This document shows, piece after piece, positions 42,804 through 49,867 of a DNA stretch of 64,000 bases (position 1 is its first letter; each line of letters opens with the position of its first letter). Source of the stretch: Thermoleophilaceae bacterium (GTDB taxonomy: Bacteria; Actinomycetota; Thermoleophilia; Solirubrobacterales; Thermoleophilaceae). Made by a program: the position numbers and the translations under genes. The notes beneath the pieces were generated by a model that searched no databases, had not been told where the DNA came from, and saw only the letters and a program-made list of their open reading frames with translations. The stretch covers positions 890,423 to 954,422 of the forward strand of contig JAUJNT010000001.1 in the NCBI GenBank assembly GCA_030448005.1. The letters are read 5' to 3'.

Positions 42804-42809
42804 GCGCCC

Positions 42810-43577
42810 CTACTCGAGTTCGAAGTCGAGGTCGGTCAGGCCCATCGTGATGCGGTCTCCGTGCTTGAGCACCGCCTGCTCGACACGCCGGCGGTTCACC
42901 TTTATCCCGTTGGTGGAGCCAAGGTCCACCACTCGCCAGCCCGTGCCGTCGTGGCGCAGCTCGGCGTGCCGGCGGGAGACGTTGGCATCGTCCACCACCA
43001 CGTCACAGTCGCGGGAGCGTCCCAGCACGATGCGATCGCCCGAGAGCACCGTGCGGCGCCCGGCTCCGGCAAGCACCGCCCGCGACGGCGCCACGGGCTC
43101 GGGGTCGAGCCTGCGCGCCGAACGATCCGGCGAGTAGACCATGGTGTGCCCGAAATCGCCCGCCGAGGGCGCGACGTCGGGACCGGGGTCCTCCTCGAGC
43201 TCGTCCGGGGTCGTCAGGAGTTGCGCCTGGATGCCGAACTCGCCCAGGGAAAGTCGCTCGTCGGTCATGAACTCCACCGCCGGGCGGCTCGTGAGCGCCA
43301 GCCGCTCGCTGCGGGCGTGCTCGAGCAGGTAGTCCGACAGCTCCTTGCGCAACGCGGGCTCGTAGCTCGAGAACTGCTCGCGGTCCTGGGGCGAGAGGAA
43401 CACCCGGTAGTGATTGGGCACGTACACCCGCGAGACCGAGACGGCCTTGGACTCCTCCATCTCCTTCGCGAGCTTGCGCGCGAGCTCCACGGGCTCCACG
43501 CTTGACTTGAAGGCACGGCTGAACGCGCCCTCGACGAACCCGCCCAGCTTGGCCTCGAGATTTCTGAGAACGCTCAC
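42810..43577 (-). CDS. fhaA: FhaA-like protein (DUF3662 plus FHA)
   Basis: 255 residues. N-terminal DUF3662: 'MSVLRNLEAKLGGFVEGAFS', 'SVEPVELARKLAKEMEES', 'PNHYRVFLSPQDREQF'. A linker with acidic residues and 'DFGHTMVY' contains threonine that may be a kinase target. C-terminal FHA domain with 'VLGRSRDCDVVVDDANVSRR', 'HAELRHDGTGWRVVDLGSTN', 'GIKVNRRRVEQ'. In mycobacteria FhaA binds the phosphorylated pseudokinase domain of MviN/MurJ and regulates lipid II export. The mycobacterial homologue is longer by its linker; the ends are the same. Confidence 0.93.
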   Translation of the reverse strand: MSVLRNLEAKLGGFVEGAFSRAFKSSVEPVELARKLAKEMEESKAVSVSRVYVPNHYRVFLSPQDREQFSSYEPALRKELSDYLLEHARSERLALTSRPAVEFMTDERLSLGEFGIQAQLLTTPDELEEDPGPDVAPSAGDFGHTMVYSPDRSARRLDPEPVAPSRAVLAGAGRRTVLSGDRIVLGRSRDCDVVVDDANVSRRHAELRHDGTGWRVVDLGSTNGIKVNRRRVEQAVLKHGDRITMGLTDLDFELE

Positions 43578-43605
43578 GCGGCTATCGAATCATCATCTGG
43601 TCCGG

Positions 43606-45486
43606 TCAGGGTAGTGCCGGGTCGCCCGCACCGCCGCGCGCAGGTGGGATGACCAACCTCACGAGAAGAGCCACCACGGCCCCGAGGCAGGCCCCCGCCG
43701 CCGCGCCGCGCGCCCGATCGAGCTCCGTCGTGCCCGCCAACAGATCTCCCACGACGCTGTGCGCGGCCACGAGCCCGGCAGCCCAGAGAGCCGCCGCAAC
43801 CAGGTCGAGGGTCCCGTAGCGTCCCCTGACGAGCAGCGGCAGCGCCAGCGCGAAGGCCACCCACACGAGGAGCGGCAGCAGCGCCGGCGATGAGATCAGC
43901 GGCAGGATCGCGTCCCCGGCCGCATCGATCACCGAGCCCTGCCACTCCCCGCGCGCCGGCGTGCCGTCGGGCGCGCCGAAGAGAAGCTCACTGCCCGTCA
44001 GGATCTCCGCCGCCGCCAGCCACAGGAAGCCCGCTGCCGCGAGGCCCGCGCGGCGCCACGCAGTCGCCCCGAGCGCCGCAACGCCCACGAACAGGGGTGC
44101 AAGCGCAACGCTCCCGAGCAGGGGCGCGAGCGCCGGCACCGACCACAGCAGGCCGGCGCGCGGCAACAGCACCGGGGTGGGGGCAAGGGCGGCCGCCAGC
44201 ACCAGCACCGTCCCCTCGCGGCCCGCCTCCGGCGAGGCGAGCCAGCCACAGAGCGCGAGCGCGCTCACTATCCAGCCCACGCGGGGAAGCAACGCCACCA
44301 GCAGGGCGGCCACCCCTGCGGCGGTCACCGACGAGATGGGCGGAGCTGGGCCGAGCAGCTCGAGCCCCACGATCACCAACAGCCCCGCGGCAAGTCCGGC
44401 CGCCACCCTGGCCGCGGCCGCGAGGCCCCTGCGGGCCCCGGCGGCGGGAGGCGCGCCCGCCCCCGGTGGCCCCGGTGAGCTCAGCCGGCTCTTCCCGGGG
44501 TGAAGAAGGGTGCGCAGCCGCGTGCCGGTGCGCCGTGGGCGCAGGGCGGCCGTCAGCCCGAACCGCTCGCGGGTCTCCGGCTCGACTAGCCCTCCCTCGT
44601 CTGCCAGCACCCGCTCGACCTCACGCAGGACGCCGCGCAGCTCCGCGGGCGAGGGCCTGAGGCCGGGGTCCGGATCGAGCGCATCGGCGAGCACATCGGC
44701 GAGGGCCGGCGGCAGGTCGGGGCGGCGCTCGGAGAGCGAGGGCAGCGGACGGCCCAGGCGCCGGGCCGTGGCGGCCGGGCTGTCCGCACGGACTGGATTC
44801 GCACCGGTCCAGGCCTCATAGAGCGTCAAGGCGAGGGAGTAGACGTCACATGCGGGGCTCACGCGCCGGCCCTCGGCCTGCTCGGGAGCCATGTAGGCGA
44901 GCGTGCCCACCACGTCGCCGGTGGCGGTCAGCGGGTCCCCCGTGCCGAGGTGGGCGATGCCGAAGTCCGTCAGCTTGGCAAAGCCGGCGCCTGCCGCGGG
45001 CTCGGCCAGCACCATGACGTTCGCCGGCTTCACGTCGCGATGGATGACGCCCCGGGCGTGGGCGTGCTCGAGGGCCTCGCACAGCGCCACCCCGATGCGG
45101 GCCACGTCGCGGTCAGAGAGCGCACCCTCCCGATCGAGCTCCCCGAGAGTCGCGCCGTGCACGAGCTCGGAAACGAGGTAGACGGCCCCGTCGTCGGATC
45201 CCATCTCGAAGAGCGCCACGATCCCGGGGTGGTTGAGCCGCGCGGCGGCAAGGGCCTCGCGCTCCACGCGGGATCTCTCCATGTCCCCATCCGTGCGCGG
45301 GATGGCCTTGACCGCCACATCGCGTTCGAGCTTCTCGTCGTAAGCGCTCCAGACCACTCCGAACCCACCCACCCCGAGCCGGCGCTCCAGCCTGTAGCGT
45401 CCGAGCACGAGCCGGTGAGAAGCGTCGCTCCCGGGCTGCGGAGGCGGCTGCTCGGGCGCGGAGCGGGTGGTGTCGGGCGTTCTCAT
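43606..45486 (-). CDS. Ser/Thr protein kinase with a polytopic membrane C-terminus
   Basis: 626 residues. Kinase domain at 25-285: 'LGVGGFGVVWSAYDEKLERD', 'VAVKAIPR', 'HRDVKPANVMVLAEP', 'LTDFGIAHLGTGDPLTATGD', 'GTLAYMAPEQAEGRRVSPAC'. Unlike most bacterial kinases with one anchor, residues 360-620 contain about eight to ten hydrophobic helices ('RVAAGLAAGLLVIVGLELLG', 'AAGAC LGAVVALLVRLVIPP'), so it has a membrane-embedded sensor part of unknown role. It is the most upstream gene of the fha-pstP-rodA-pbpA-pknB-ddl run, 28 bases before fhaA, so it may be cotranscribed. It diverges from the gene at 45598. Confidence 0.88.
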   Translation of the reverse strand: MRTPDTTRSAPEQPPPQPGSDASHRLVLGRYRLERRLGVGGFGVVWSAYDEKLERDVAVKAIPRTDGDMERSRVEREALAAARLNHPGIVALFEMGSDDGAVYLVSELVHGATLGELDREGALSDRDVARIGVALCEALEHAHARGVIHRDVKPANVMVLAEPAAGAGFAKLTDFGIAHLGTGDPLTATGDVVGTLAYMAPEQAEGRRVSPACDVYSLALTLYEAWTGANPVRADSPAATARRLGRPLPSLSERRPDLPPALADVLADALDPDPGLRPSPAELRGVLREVERVLADEGGLVEPETRERFGLTAALRPRRTGTRLRTLLHPGKSRLSSPGPPGAGAPPAAGARRGLAAAARVAAGLAAGLLVIVGLELLGPAPPISSVTAAGVAALLVALLPRVGWIVSALALCGWLASPEAGREGTVLVLAAALAPTPVLLPRAGLLWSVPALAPLLGSVALAPLFVGVAALGATAWRRAGLAAAGFLWLAAAEILTGSELLFGAPDGTPARGEWQGSVIDAAGDAILPLISSPALLPLLVWVAFALALPLLVRGRYGTLDLVAAALWAAGLVAAHSVVGDLLAGTTELDRARGAAAGACLGAVVALLVRLVIPPARGGAGDPALP

Positions 45487-45530
45487 CTTGCTTGGGTTTC
45501 GATCCTCCGGGGGTCCTCCCTGCCACTTGC

Positions 45531-45560
45531 CCGACCGCTACGGTCGGTAGACAACCGACC
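45531..45560. promoter_or_regulatory. Nested inverted repeats between divergent genes
   Basis: CCGACCG-CTA-CGGTCGG (45531-45547) is an exact 7-base inverted repeat, and GGTCGGT-N5-ACCGACC (45542-45560) is a second one sharing the middle arm. The three arms can pair in two mutually exclusive ways, as in an attenuator, or be a three-half-site operator. It lies 45 bases upstream of the kinase start and 38 bases upstream of the CTG-start gene, the only regulatory space between them. Confidence 0.5.
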
Positions 45561-45586
45561 AAAGGTTCATACTCCCGACCTCGAGC

Positions 45587-45592
45587 GAGGAG
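45587..45592 (+). promoter_or_regulatory. Ribosome binding site pointing to a CTG start
   Basis: GAGGAG ends five bases before CTG at 45598-45600. No ATG, GTG or TTG lies at a suitable distance in this frame; the next ATG (45664) has no comparable site. ATT at 45595 is the other non-standard choice but is only two bases away. Confidence 0.5.
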
Positions 45593-45597
45593 CGATT

Positions 45598-46689
45598 CTG
45601 TCCTTCTTCGACGAACCGGATCCGCCTGCTGACCGCGCTCAACCGGGGCGCCGCAGGCAACCCATGGGCGCCCACACCGATCGACAGACCCTCATGGTAC
45701 GGCGGTCCGTCGCCGCGGGCGCGGGCGTGCTGGTGCTGATCCTGCTCGTCCTCCTGATGCGGGGCTGCCTGAACGCGCGCAAGGAGCAGGCGTTCAAGGA
45801 CTACGTCCGAGATGTCGGCGCGCTCGTGCAGGAGTCAGACCAGGAGAGCAAGCTGCTCTTCGACCTGCTCTCGGGCGGACAGGGAAGCGACGTCGACGTG
45901 GAGAACCAGCTCAACGCCTTTGCGGGCGAGTCGGCAAAGCTCGTGGATCGCGCCCGCGAGACCGACCACCCGGACGAGCTCGCCGCCGCGCAGCGCTTCC
46001 TCGTCGAGTCGCTCGCGTTCCGCCGCGACGGGATCCGCGGCATAGCAAGCGCGCTACCGGATGCCATCGCCCGGCAGCAAGAGCGCCGCCAGGGCACCGA
46101 GCGGATCGCCGAGCAGATGCAGAAGTTCCTCACGAGCGACCGGATCTACTTCGACCGGGTGATCCCCAGCCTGCAGGCGTCCCTGAAGGAGCAGGGCCTG
46201 AGTGAGCAGCCACCGCAGAGCCGCTTCCTTCCAAACGTCGACTGGCTGCAGCCCGAGACGGTGGCCGACCGCGTCGGAAAGCTCGGCGGAGGCGGCGGGG
46301 ATGCCGGAGACAAGGCGGCGGCGCCCGGCCTGCACGGCAACGGGATCGCCGGCGTGACGCTCGGTGGGCAGGCGCTCACCCCGGAAGCCGCCCCGAGCAT
46401 CCGGGCCACGGACGATCTGAAGCTGGTGGTCCAGATCGCCAACCAGGGTGAGAACACCGAGACCGACGTCAAGGTCAACGCCACGATCGGGAAGGGAGGC
46501 GAGGCGATCAAGCTCACCAAGGTGCTCGACTCGATCGCCGCGGGAGAGACCAAGCCGGTCGAGTTGCCGGTGGCCGCCCGTCCGCCGACAGGTCAGAACG
46601 TGCCGGTCACCGTCGAGGTGGACGCCGTCCCCGGGGAGAAGAAGGTCGAGAACAACAAGGGCACCTTCTCGGCCATCTTCACCGGGTAG
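45598..46689 (+). CDS. Membrane-anchored protein with CARDB-like C-terminus, probable CTG start
   Basis: 363 residues if translation begins at CTG 45598 (reading M-SFFDEPDPP). The 22 codons between CTG and the first ATG (45664) have good coding character, and related proteins that I recall begin SFFD with an acidic opening. After a short cytosolic part comes one helix 'VAAGAGVLVLILLVLLMRGC'. A long helical region 'RKEQAFKDYVRDVGALVQES' follows, then a beta domain 'LKLVVQIANQGENTETDVKV' and 'VPVTVEVDAVPGEKKVENN', similar to CARDB/NPCBM-type adhesion modules. It is probably an exported, anchored envelope protein. If ATG 45664 is used it is 341 residues. Function unknown. Confidence 0.7.
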   Translation: MSFFDEPDPPADRAQPGRRRQPMGAHTDRQTLMVRRSVAAGAGVLVLILLVLLMRGCLNARKEQAFKDYVRDVGALVQESDQESKLLFDLLSGGQGSDVDVENQLNAFAGESAKLVDRARETDHPDELAAAQRFLVESLAFRRDGIRGIASALPDAIARQQERRQGTERIAEQMQKFLTSDRIYFDRVIPSLQASLKEQGLSEQPPQSRFLPNVDWLQPETVADRVGKLGGGGGDAGDKAAAPGLHGNGIAGVTLGGQALTPEAAPSIRATDDLKLVVQIANQGENTETDVKVNATIGKGGEAIKLTKVLDSIAAGETKPVELPVAARPPTGQNVPVTVEVDAVPGEKKVENNKGTFSAIFTG

Positions 46690-46731
46690 GACCACCGTCG
46701 GGACCGCCACCCCCGGCTGTAGGCTGAGGAT

Positions 46732-47250
46732 GTGGAAAGCCTGACCTCCACGGAGGGCATCGCAGCGCTGGCCGCGGGCGGGGTCGCGCTGGTCGCGCTG
46801 ATCGTGGCGATCGTGCTGGCCGTGAAGCTGCGTCGGATGCGAAGCGCCCAGCGTGCCGTGCTCGGAGGCGAGGGCCGGGACCTCGTGGAGCACGCCGCCC
46901 GCCTCGAGCGGGGGTTCATCGAGCTGCGGGACTGGGTCGAGGACGCCGCCGCGGGCATCGACGCCCGCATGGCGGGTGCCGAGAGTCGGATCGCCGCCTG
47001 CGTCACCCACCGCTCGCTCATCCGCTACGACGCCTACGGGGAGATGTCGGGCCGGCAGTCGAGCTCGCTCGCCCTGCTGGACGACACCCGCTCGGGCGTC
47101 GTGCTGACATCGATCCTCCATCGCGACACCGCACGGGTGTACGTGAAGCAGATCGTGGCCGGCGAGTCCGAGCTCGAGCTCTCGCCCGAGGAGCTCGAGG
47201 CCATCGAGAGCGCACTGGCGGGACGGCCCGGCGCGATCGCGGACGCCTGA
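46732..47250 (+). CDS. DUF4446-family membrane protein
   Basis: 172 residues, GTG start. One N-terminal helix ('IAALAAGGVALVALIVAIVL'), a charged coiled segment, and the conserved DUF4446 block 'RSLIRYDAYGEMSGRQSSSL' with 'ALLDDTRSGVVLTSILHRDT', then 'ARVYVKQIVAGESELELSPE'. The family is found in Firmicutes and actinobacteria near spo0J/dnaB or cell-wall genes; function unknown. It is located head to tail with pheA, six bases between them. Confidence 0.88.
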   Translation: MESLTSTEGIAALAAGGVALVALIVAIVLAVKLRRMRSAQRAVLGGEGRDLVEHAARLERGFIELRDWVEDAAAGIDARMAGAESRIAACVTHRSLIRYDAYGEMSGRQSSSLALLDDTRSGVVLTSILHRDTARVYVKQIVAGESELELSPEELEAIESALAGRPGAIADA

Positions 47251-47256
47251 AGCCGG

Positions 47257-48102
47257 GTGCCGATCACCGTCGCCTACCTCGGCCCCGCGGGCACCTACAC
47301 CCACGAGGCGATGTGCGCCTCAGCCGTCGAGGAGATCTCCCCGCAGCCGCGCTCCACCGTCTACGAGACGGTGATGGCCGTGCAGGAGGGCGCGACCGAT
47401 CGCGCCGTGGTCCCAATCGAGAACTCGCTCGAAGGAGGCGTGGCCGCCACCCTCGATGCCCTCGCCGGGGAGGCAGACCGGGTGCGGATAGCGGCAGAGG
47501 TGGTGCACCCGATCCACCACTGCCTCGTTGCGGCAGAAGACCTGCCACTCGGGCGGATCACCCGCGTGCTGTCGCACCCGCAGGCGGTCGCGCAGTGCGC
47601 GCGCTACCTGCGCGCCCGCCTTCCGGACGCCGAGCGCGTGGCCACCACGTCCACGGCTGAGGCCGTGCGCACGGTGCGCGCGCACGGTGGATCGTGCGCA
47701 GCGCTCGCCTCCCGCCTGTCTGCCGAGCTCTACGGGTGCAGGGTGCTCGCCGAGGGTGTGGAGGACAAGCCCGACAACGTCACGCGCTTCGTGTGGCTTG
47801 CCCCGGAGGGCGTTCAGGCAGCGGGGGTGAAGGGCCCCGCCAAGACCTCCATCGTCTTCTGGGGCTTCAACGACGCGTCGCCGGGCGCACTCGTCTCGGT
47901 GCTCGGGGAGCTCTCTGACCGGTCGATAAACCTCACGAAGATCGAGTCGCGACCGCGCCGCGGCGGGCTCGGGCACTACATGTTCTTCGCCGACCTCGAG
48001 GGACACGAGCACGAGCACAACATCACCGCGGCCCTGACCGCGCTCGCAGAGCGCGTCGAGACCCTGCGTGTGCTTGGCTCCTACCCCGTCGCCGACGGGT
48101 GA
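47257..48102 (+). CDS. pheA: Prephenate dehydratase
   Basis: 281 residues, GTG start. The catalytic domain spans residues 1-180: 'ITVAYLGPAGTYTHEAMCAS', 'ATDRAVVPIENSLEGGVAAT' (the ENS/T substrate loop), and the later 'VEDKPDNVTRFVWLAP' bearing the conserved N-x-T-R-F motif. A C-terminal ACT domain follows with 'KTSIVFWGFNDASPGALVSV' and 'LTKIESRPRRGGLGHYMFFA' (the ESRP motif for phenylalanine binding). It turns prephenate into phenylpyruvate and is feedback-inhibited by phenylalanine. Stand-alone (not fused to chorismate mutase), as usual in actinobacteria. Confidence 0.95.
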   Translation: MPITVAYLGPAGTYTHEAMCASAVEEISPQPRSTVYETVMAVQEGATDRAVVPIENSLEGGVAATLDALAGEADRVRIAAEVVHPIHHCLVAAEDLPLGRITRVLSHPQAVAQCARYLRARLPDAERVATTSTAEAVRTVRAHGGSCAALASRLSAELYGCRVLAEGVEDKPDNVTRFVWLAPEGVQAAGVKGPAKTSIVFWGFNDASPGALVSVLGELSDRSINLTKIESRPRRGGLGHYMFFADLEGHEHEHNITAALTALAERVETLRVLGSYPVADG

Positions 48103-48125
48103 CCGCTCGCTAGACTGCTCGAACC

Positions 48126-48737
48126 GTGGCAGCGGTGCCTCAAGCGGTCGACTCGGGAGGCCAGGCTGGTGACTCAGATCCAGTCCCTCTCCGCGCGCTG
48201 GCGCCCCCGGTGGCGCCGCCCGCCGCCGCGGCCTCCGGCCGGGTGCTCGTACTGAACGCCTCCTACGAGCCGATCAACGTGTGCACCGTCCGGCGGGCGG
48301 CGGTGCTCGTGCTGAAGGACCGCGCCGAGATTCTCGAGCGCGGGGAGTGGGCCCTGCACGCCGAGTCCATGACGCTGCCGCGCCCCGCGGTCATCCGGCT
48401 CAAGACCTACGTGCGCATCCCGCGCGATGCCCACCGCCGCAAGATCACCCGCCGCGCCGTGTTCGCGCGGGACGCCTGGACCTGCCAGTACTGCGGCCAC
48501 GAGCGGGGCAACCTCACCGTCGACCACGTCATCCCCCGCTCCAAGGGGGGCAGCTCGGGGTGGGACAACATCGTGACCTGCTGTGCCCCCTGCAACCGTC
48601 GCAAGGGAGACCGCCTGCCGCGCCAGGCGAACATGGTGCCGCGCCGCGCCCCGCGCGCCCCCAGCGCCACGATCTTCATTCACGTGGCGGCGCCGGTGAT
48701 CCCGCAGGCGTGGCGGCAGTACCTGGCCGCGGCCTGA
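48126..48737 (+). CDS. HNH endonuclease-domain protein
   Basis: 203 residues from GTG 48126. After a Pro/Ala-rich lead comes 'VLVLNASYEPINVCTVRRAA' and 'RIPRDAHRRKITRRAVFARD', then the HNH zinc-finger core 'CQYCGHERGNLTVDHVIPRS', 'KGGSSGWDNIVTCCAPCN', 'RRKGDR', with two CxxC pairs and the catalytic histidines. This architecture is the conserved chromosomal HNH protein of actinobacteria and cyanobacteria, not a mobile restriction enzyme. A housekeeping role in DNA repair is suspected but unproven. It is three bases from the coiled-coil gene after it. Confidence 0.88.
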   Translation: MAAVPQAVDSGGQAGDSDPVPLRALAPPVAPPAAAASGRVLVLNASYEPINVCTVRRAAVLVLKDRAEILERGEWALHAESMTLPRPAVIRLKTYVRIPRDAHRRKITRRAVFARDAWTCQYCGHERGNLTVDHVIPRSKGGSSGWDNIVTCCAPCNRRKGDRLPRQANMVPRRAPRAPSATIFIHVAAPVIPQAWRQYLAAA

Positions 48738-48739
48738 CC

Positions 48740-49183
48740 GTGGCGAGCATTCCGCCGCGCCGTGAACCACCCCACCGGGCCGTCCGCGGGCCCGATGATC
48801 TGACCCGGGACGACCTCCGGAGGCTGCGGCGCTGGGTGCTGGTCGCCGGGGTCTGGGCGGTGGCGGCCACCGCCACCGCCCTGATCGCACTGCTCGACAG
48901 CTCCGACGGTGAAGCCCGCAGGGAGGCCGAGGAGGCCGAGCGCCGGCTGGCGGCCGCCGCGCGAAGGCTGGAGACGCGGATCGACGACCTCGAGGCGAGG
49001 CTCGACGACCTGCCGCGCTCCGATGACTTCTCCAAGCTCCAGGAGCGCCTCTCACGCACCGAGAACGCCGCCTCGGAGGCCTCCGCCGACGTTAAGGGCG
49101 CGGAGAAGAAGCTCAGCGAGCTCGAGGGGCGCGTGGAGAAGGTCGAGGACGGCGCGGCGGCGAACGAGGGTAGCGAGCCCTAG
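48740..49183 (+). CDS. Membrane-anchored coiled-coil protein
   Basis: 147 residues from GTG 48740. Basic cytosolic start with 'DDLTRDDLRRLRRWVLVAGV', one helix 'WAVAATATALIALLDSS' near residues 35-55, then a continuous coiled coil to the end ('RLAAAARRLETRIDDLEARL', 'LQERLSRTENAASEASADVK'). No family recognised. It is the last gene of a run from 45598, and is followed by a hairpin. Confidence 0.65.
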   Translation: MASIPPRREPPHRAVRGPDDLTRDDLRRLRRWVLVAGVWAVAATATALIALLDSSDGEARREAEEAERRLAAAARRLETRIDDLEARLDDLPRSDDFSKLQERLSRTENAASEASADVKGAEKKLSELEGRVEKVEDGAAANEGSEP

Positions 49184-49190
49184 AACGCGC

Positions 49191-49216
49191 GAGGGGCGCC
49201 GCTGTGGGCGCCCCTC
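49191..49216 (+). terminator. Intrinsic-type hairpin ending the 45.6-49.2 kb run
   Basis: GAGGGGCGCC-GCTGTG-GGCGCCCCTC: ten perfectly paired bases with a six-base loop, starting seven bases after the TAG at 49183. No T-run follows, as is usual in this GC-rich genome. Confidence 0.75.
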
Positions 49217-49348
49217 GGCTCTACGTGCCTGGACCAATCGGCTGCGGCACTACCGGAGCCCTCGCTCCCCGGCCAGAGGGACCACTCCTGACCTCCGCGT
49301 TGCCGACGGTGCCTCGGTTGGACTCCGCTTGACGGGGCCCAGCTCGGT

Positions 49349-49714
49349 CTAGCGGCCGGACACCTCCAGGGTCCCAGCATGTCTGTCAATCAACGTTCGG
49401 ACCACCTCCTTTCCCTGGTAGACCCAATATAAGCAGATCAGGCAGTCGCGCTGACGAGGTAACCGTTGCGCGAGGCAAAGCGCAACGCCGAGCAGAACCG
49501 TCGGGTGAGGGCGAGGCGGCCGGCGAGACGGCCGGAGCCAGTCGACGACTAGGAAGCGAAGGGGAGCGGCGCAGGGAGCGCGAGCAGGCAGAGGAGGCCG
49601 CCGCCACGCGCTCGGTCCAATGCGCCCGTCGATGGATCGCAACTTCTCCGCCGTGCGCTTCGCCGCTGCCCAGTCGTTGGCGCCCTGCAGGCAGAGAAGG
49701 AGCGCGAGAAGCAC
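49349..49714 (-). CDS. Possible small exported protein downstream of the gyrA relic, with an internal strong ribosome binding site
   Basis: A frame of 121 codons from GTG 49714, preceded by GGGGAG five bases upstream, begins MLLALLLCLQGANDWAAAKR, a short signal-peptide-like lead. The remainder is Arg/Pro-rich and unconvincing, so this may be a decaying gene. Near its end a perfect anti-16S complement, GAAAGGAGGTG (minus strand, 49413-49403), sits nine bases before TTG 49393. That TTG would start a 14-residue peptide ending at 49349 (L-I-D-R-H-A-G-T-L-E-V-S-G-R). The reader should treat the two as alternatives. No homolog recalled. Weak evidence. Confidence 0.3.
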   Translation of the reverse strand: MLLALLLCLQGANDWAAAKRTAEKLRSIDGRIGPSAWRRPPLPARAPCAAPLRFLVVDWLRPSRRPPRPHPTVLLGVALCLAQRLPRQRDCLICLYWVYQGKEVVRTLIDRHAGTLEVSGR

Positions 49715-49736
49715 GAGAGCTCCCCGCCGGGTGGTC

Positions 49737-49867
49737 CTACTCGACCGCTTCTGGGTCGTCGGCGGGGCTCGAGCCGAGCTCGTCCGCGCCCCTCACCCGC
49801 GTCGGGGATGGGCAGCTCCTCGATCGGCTCGAGGCCACCCGTCTCCTGCTGGACCACCGCAGAGGTA
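49737..49867 (-). pseudogene. Relic of a second gyrA 3' end
   Basis: On the minus strand this reads TSAVVQQETGGLEPIEELPI, closely matching [20 protein letters not shown] near the end of the true GyrA (51500-51558). After a one-base shift the acidic end continues as SSPADDPEAVE and a TAG, against [10 protein letters not shown] and TAG in GyrA. At DNA level tcgatcggctcgaggcc is identical in both. Upstream homology stops abruptly at 49867, where GyrA would have its last propeller blade. This is an orphan gyrA tail about 1.7 kb beyond the working gyrA stop, frameshifted and not translated as GyrA. Confidence 0.8.

Noticed and set aside
49404-49413. The plus-strand ccacctccttt as a piece of 16S rRNA
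   Set aside because: Only the last 15 bases resemble the rRNA end, with one mismatch, and nothing before it does; a minus-strand ribosome binding site explains it better.
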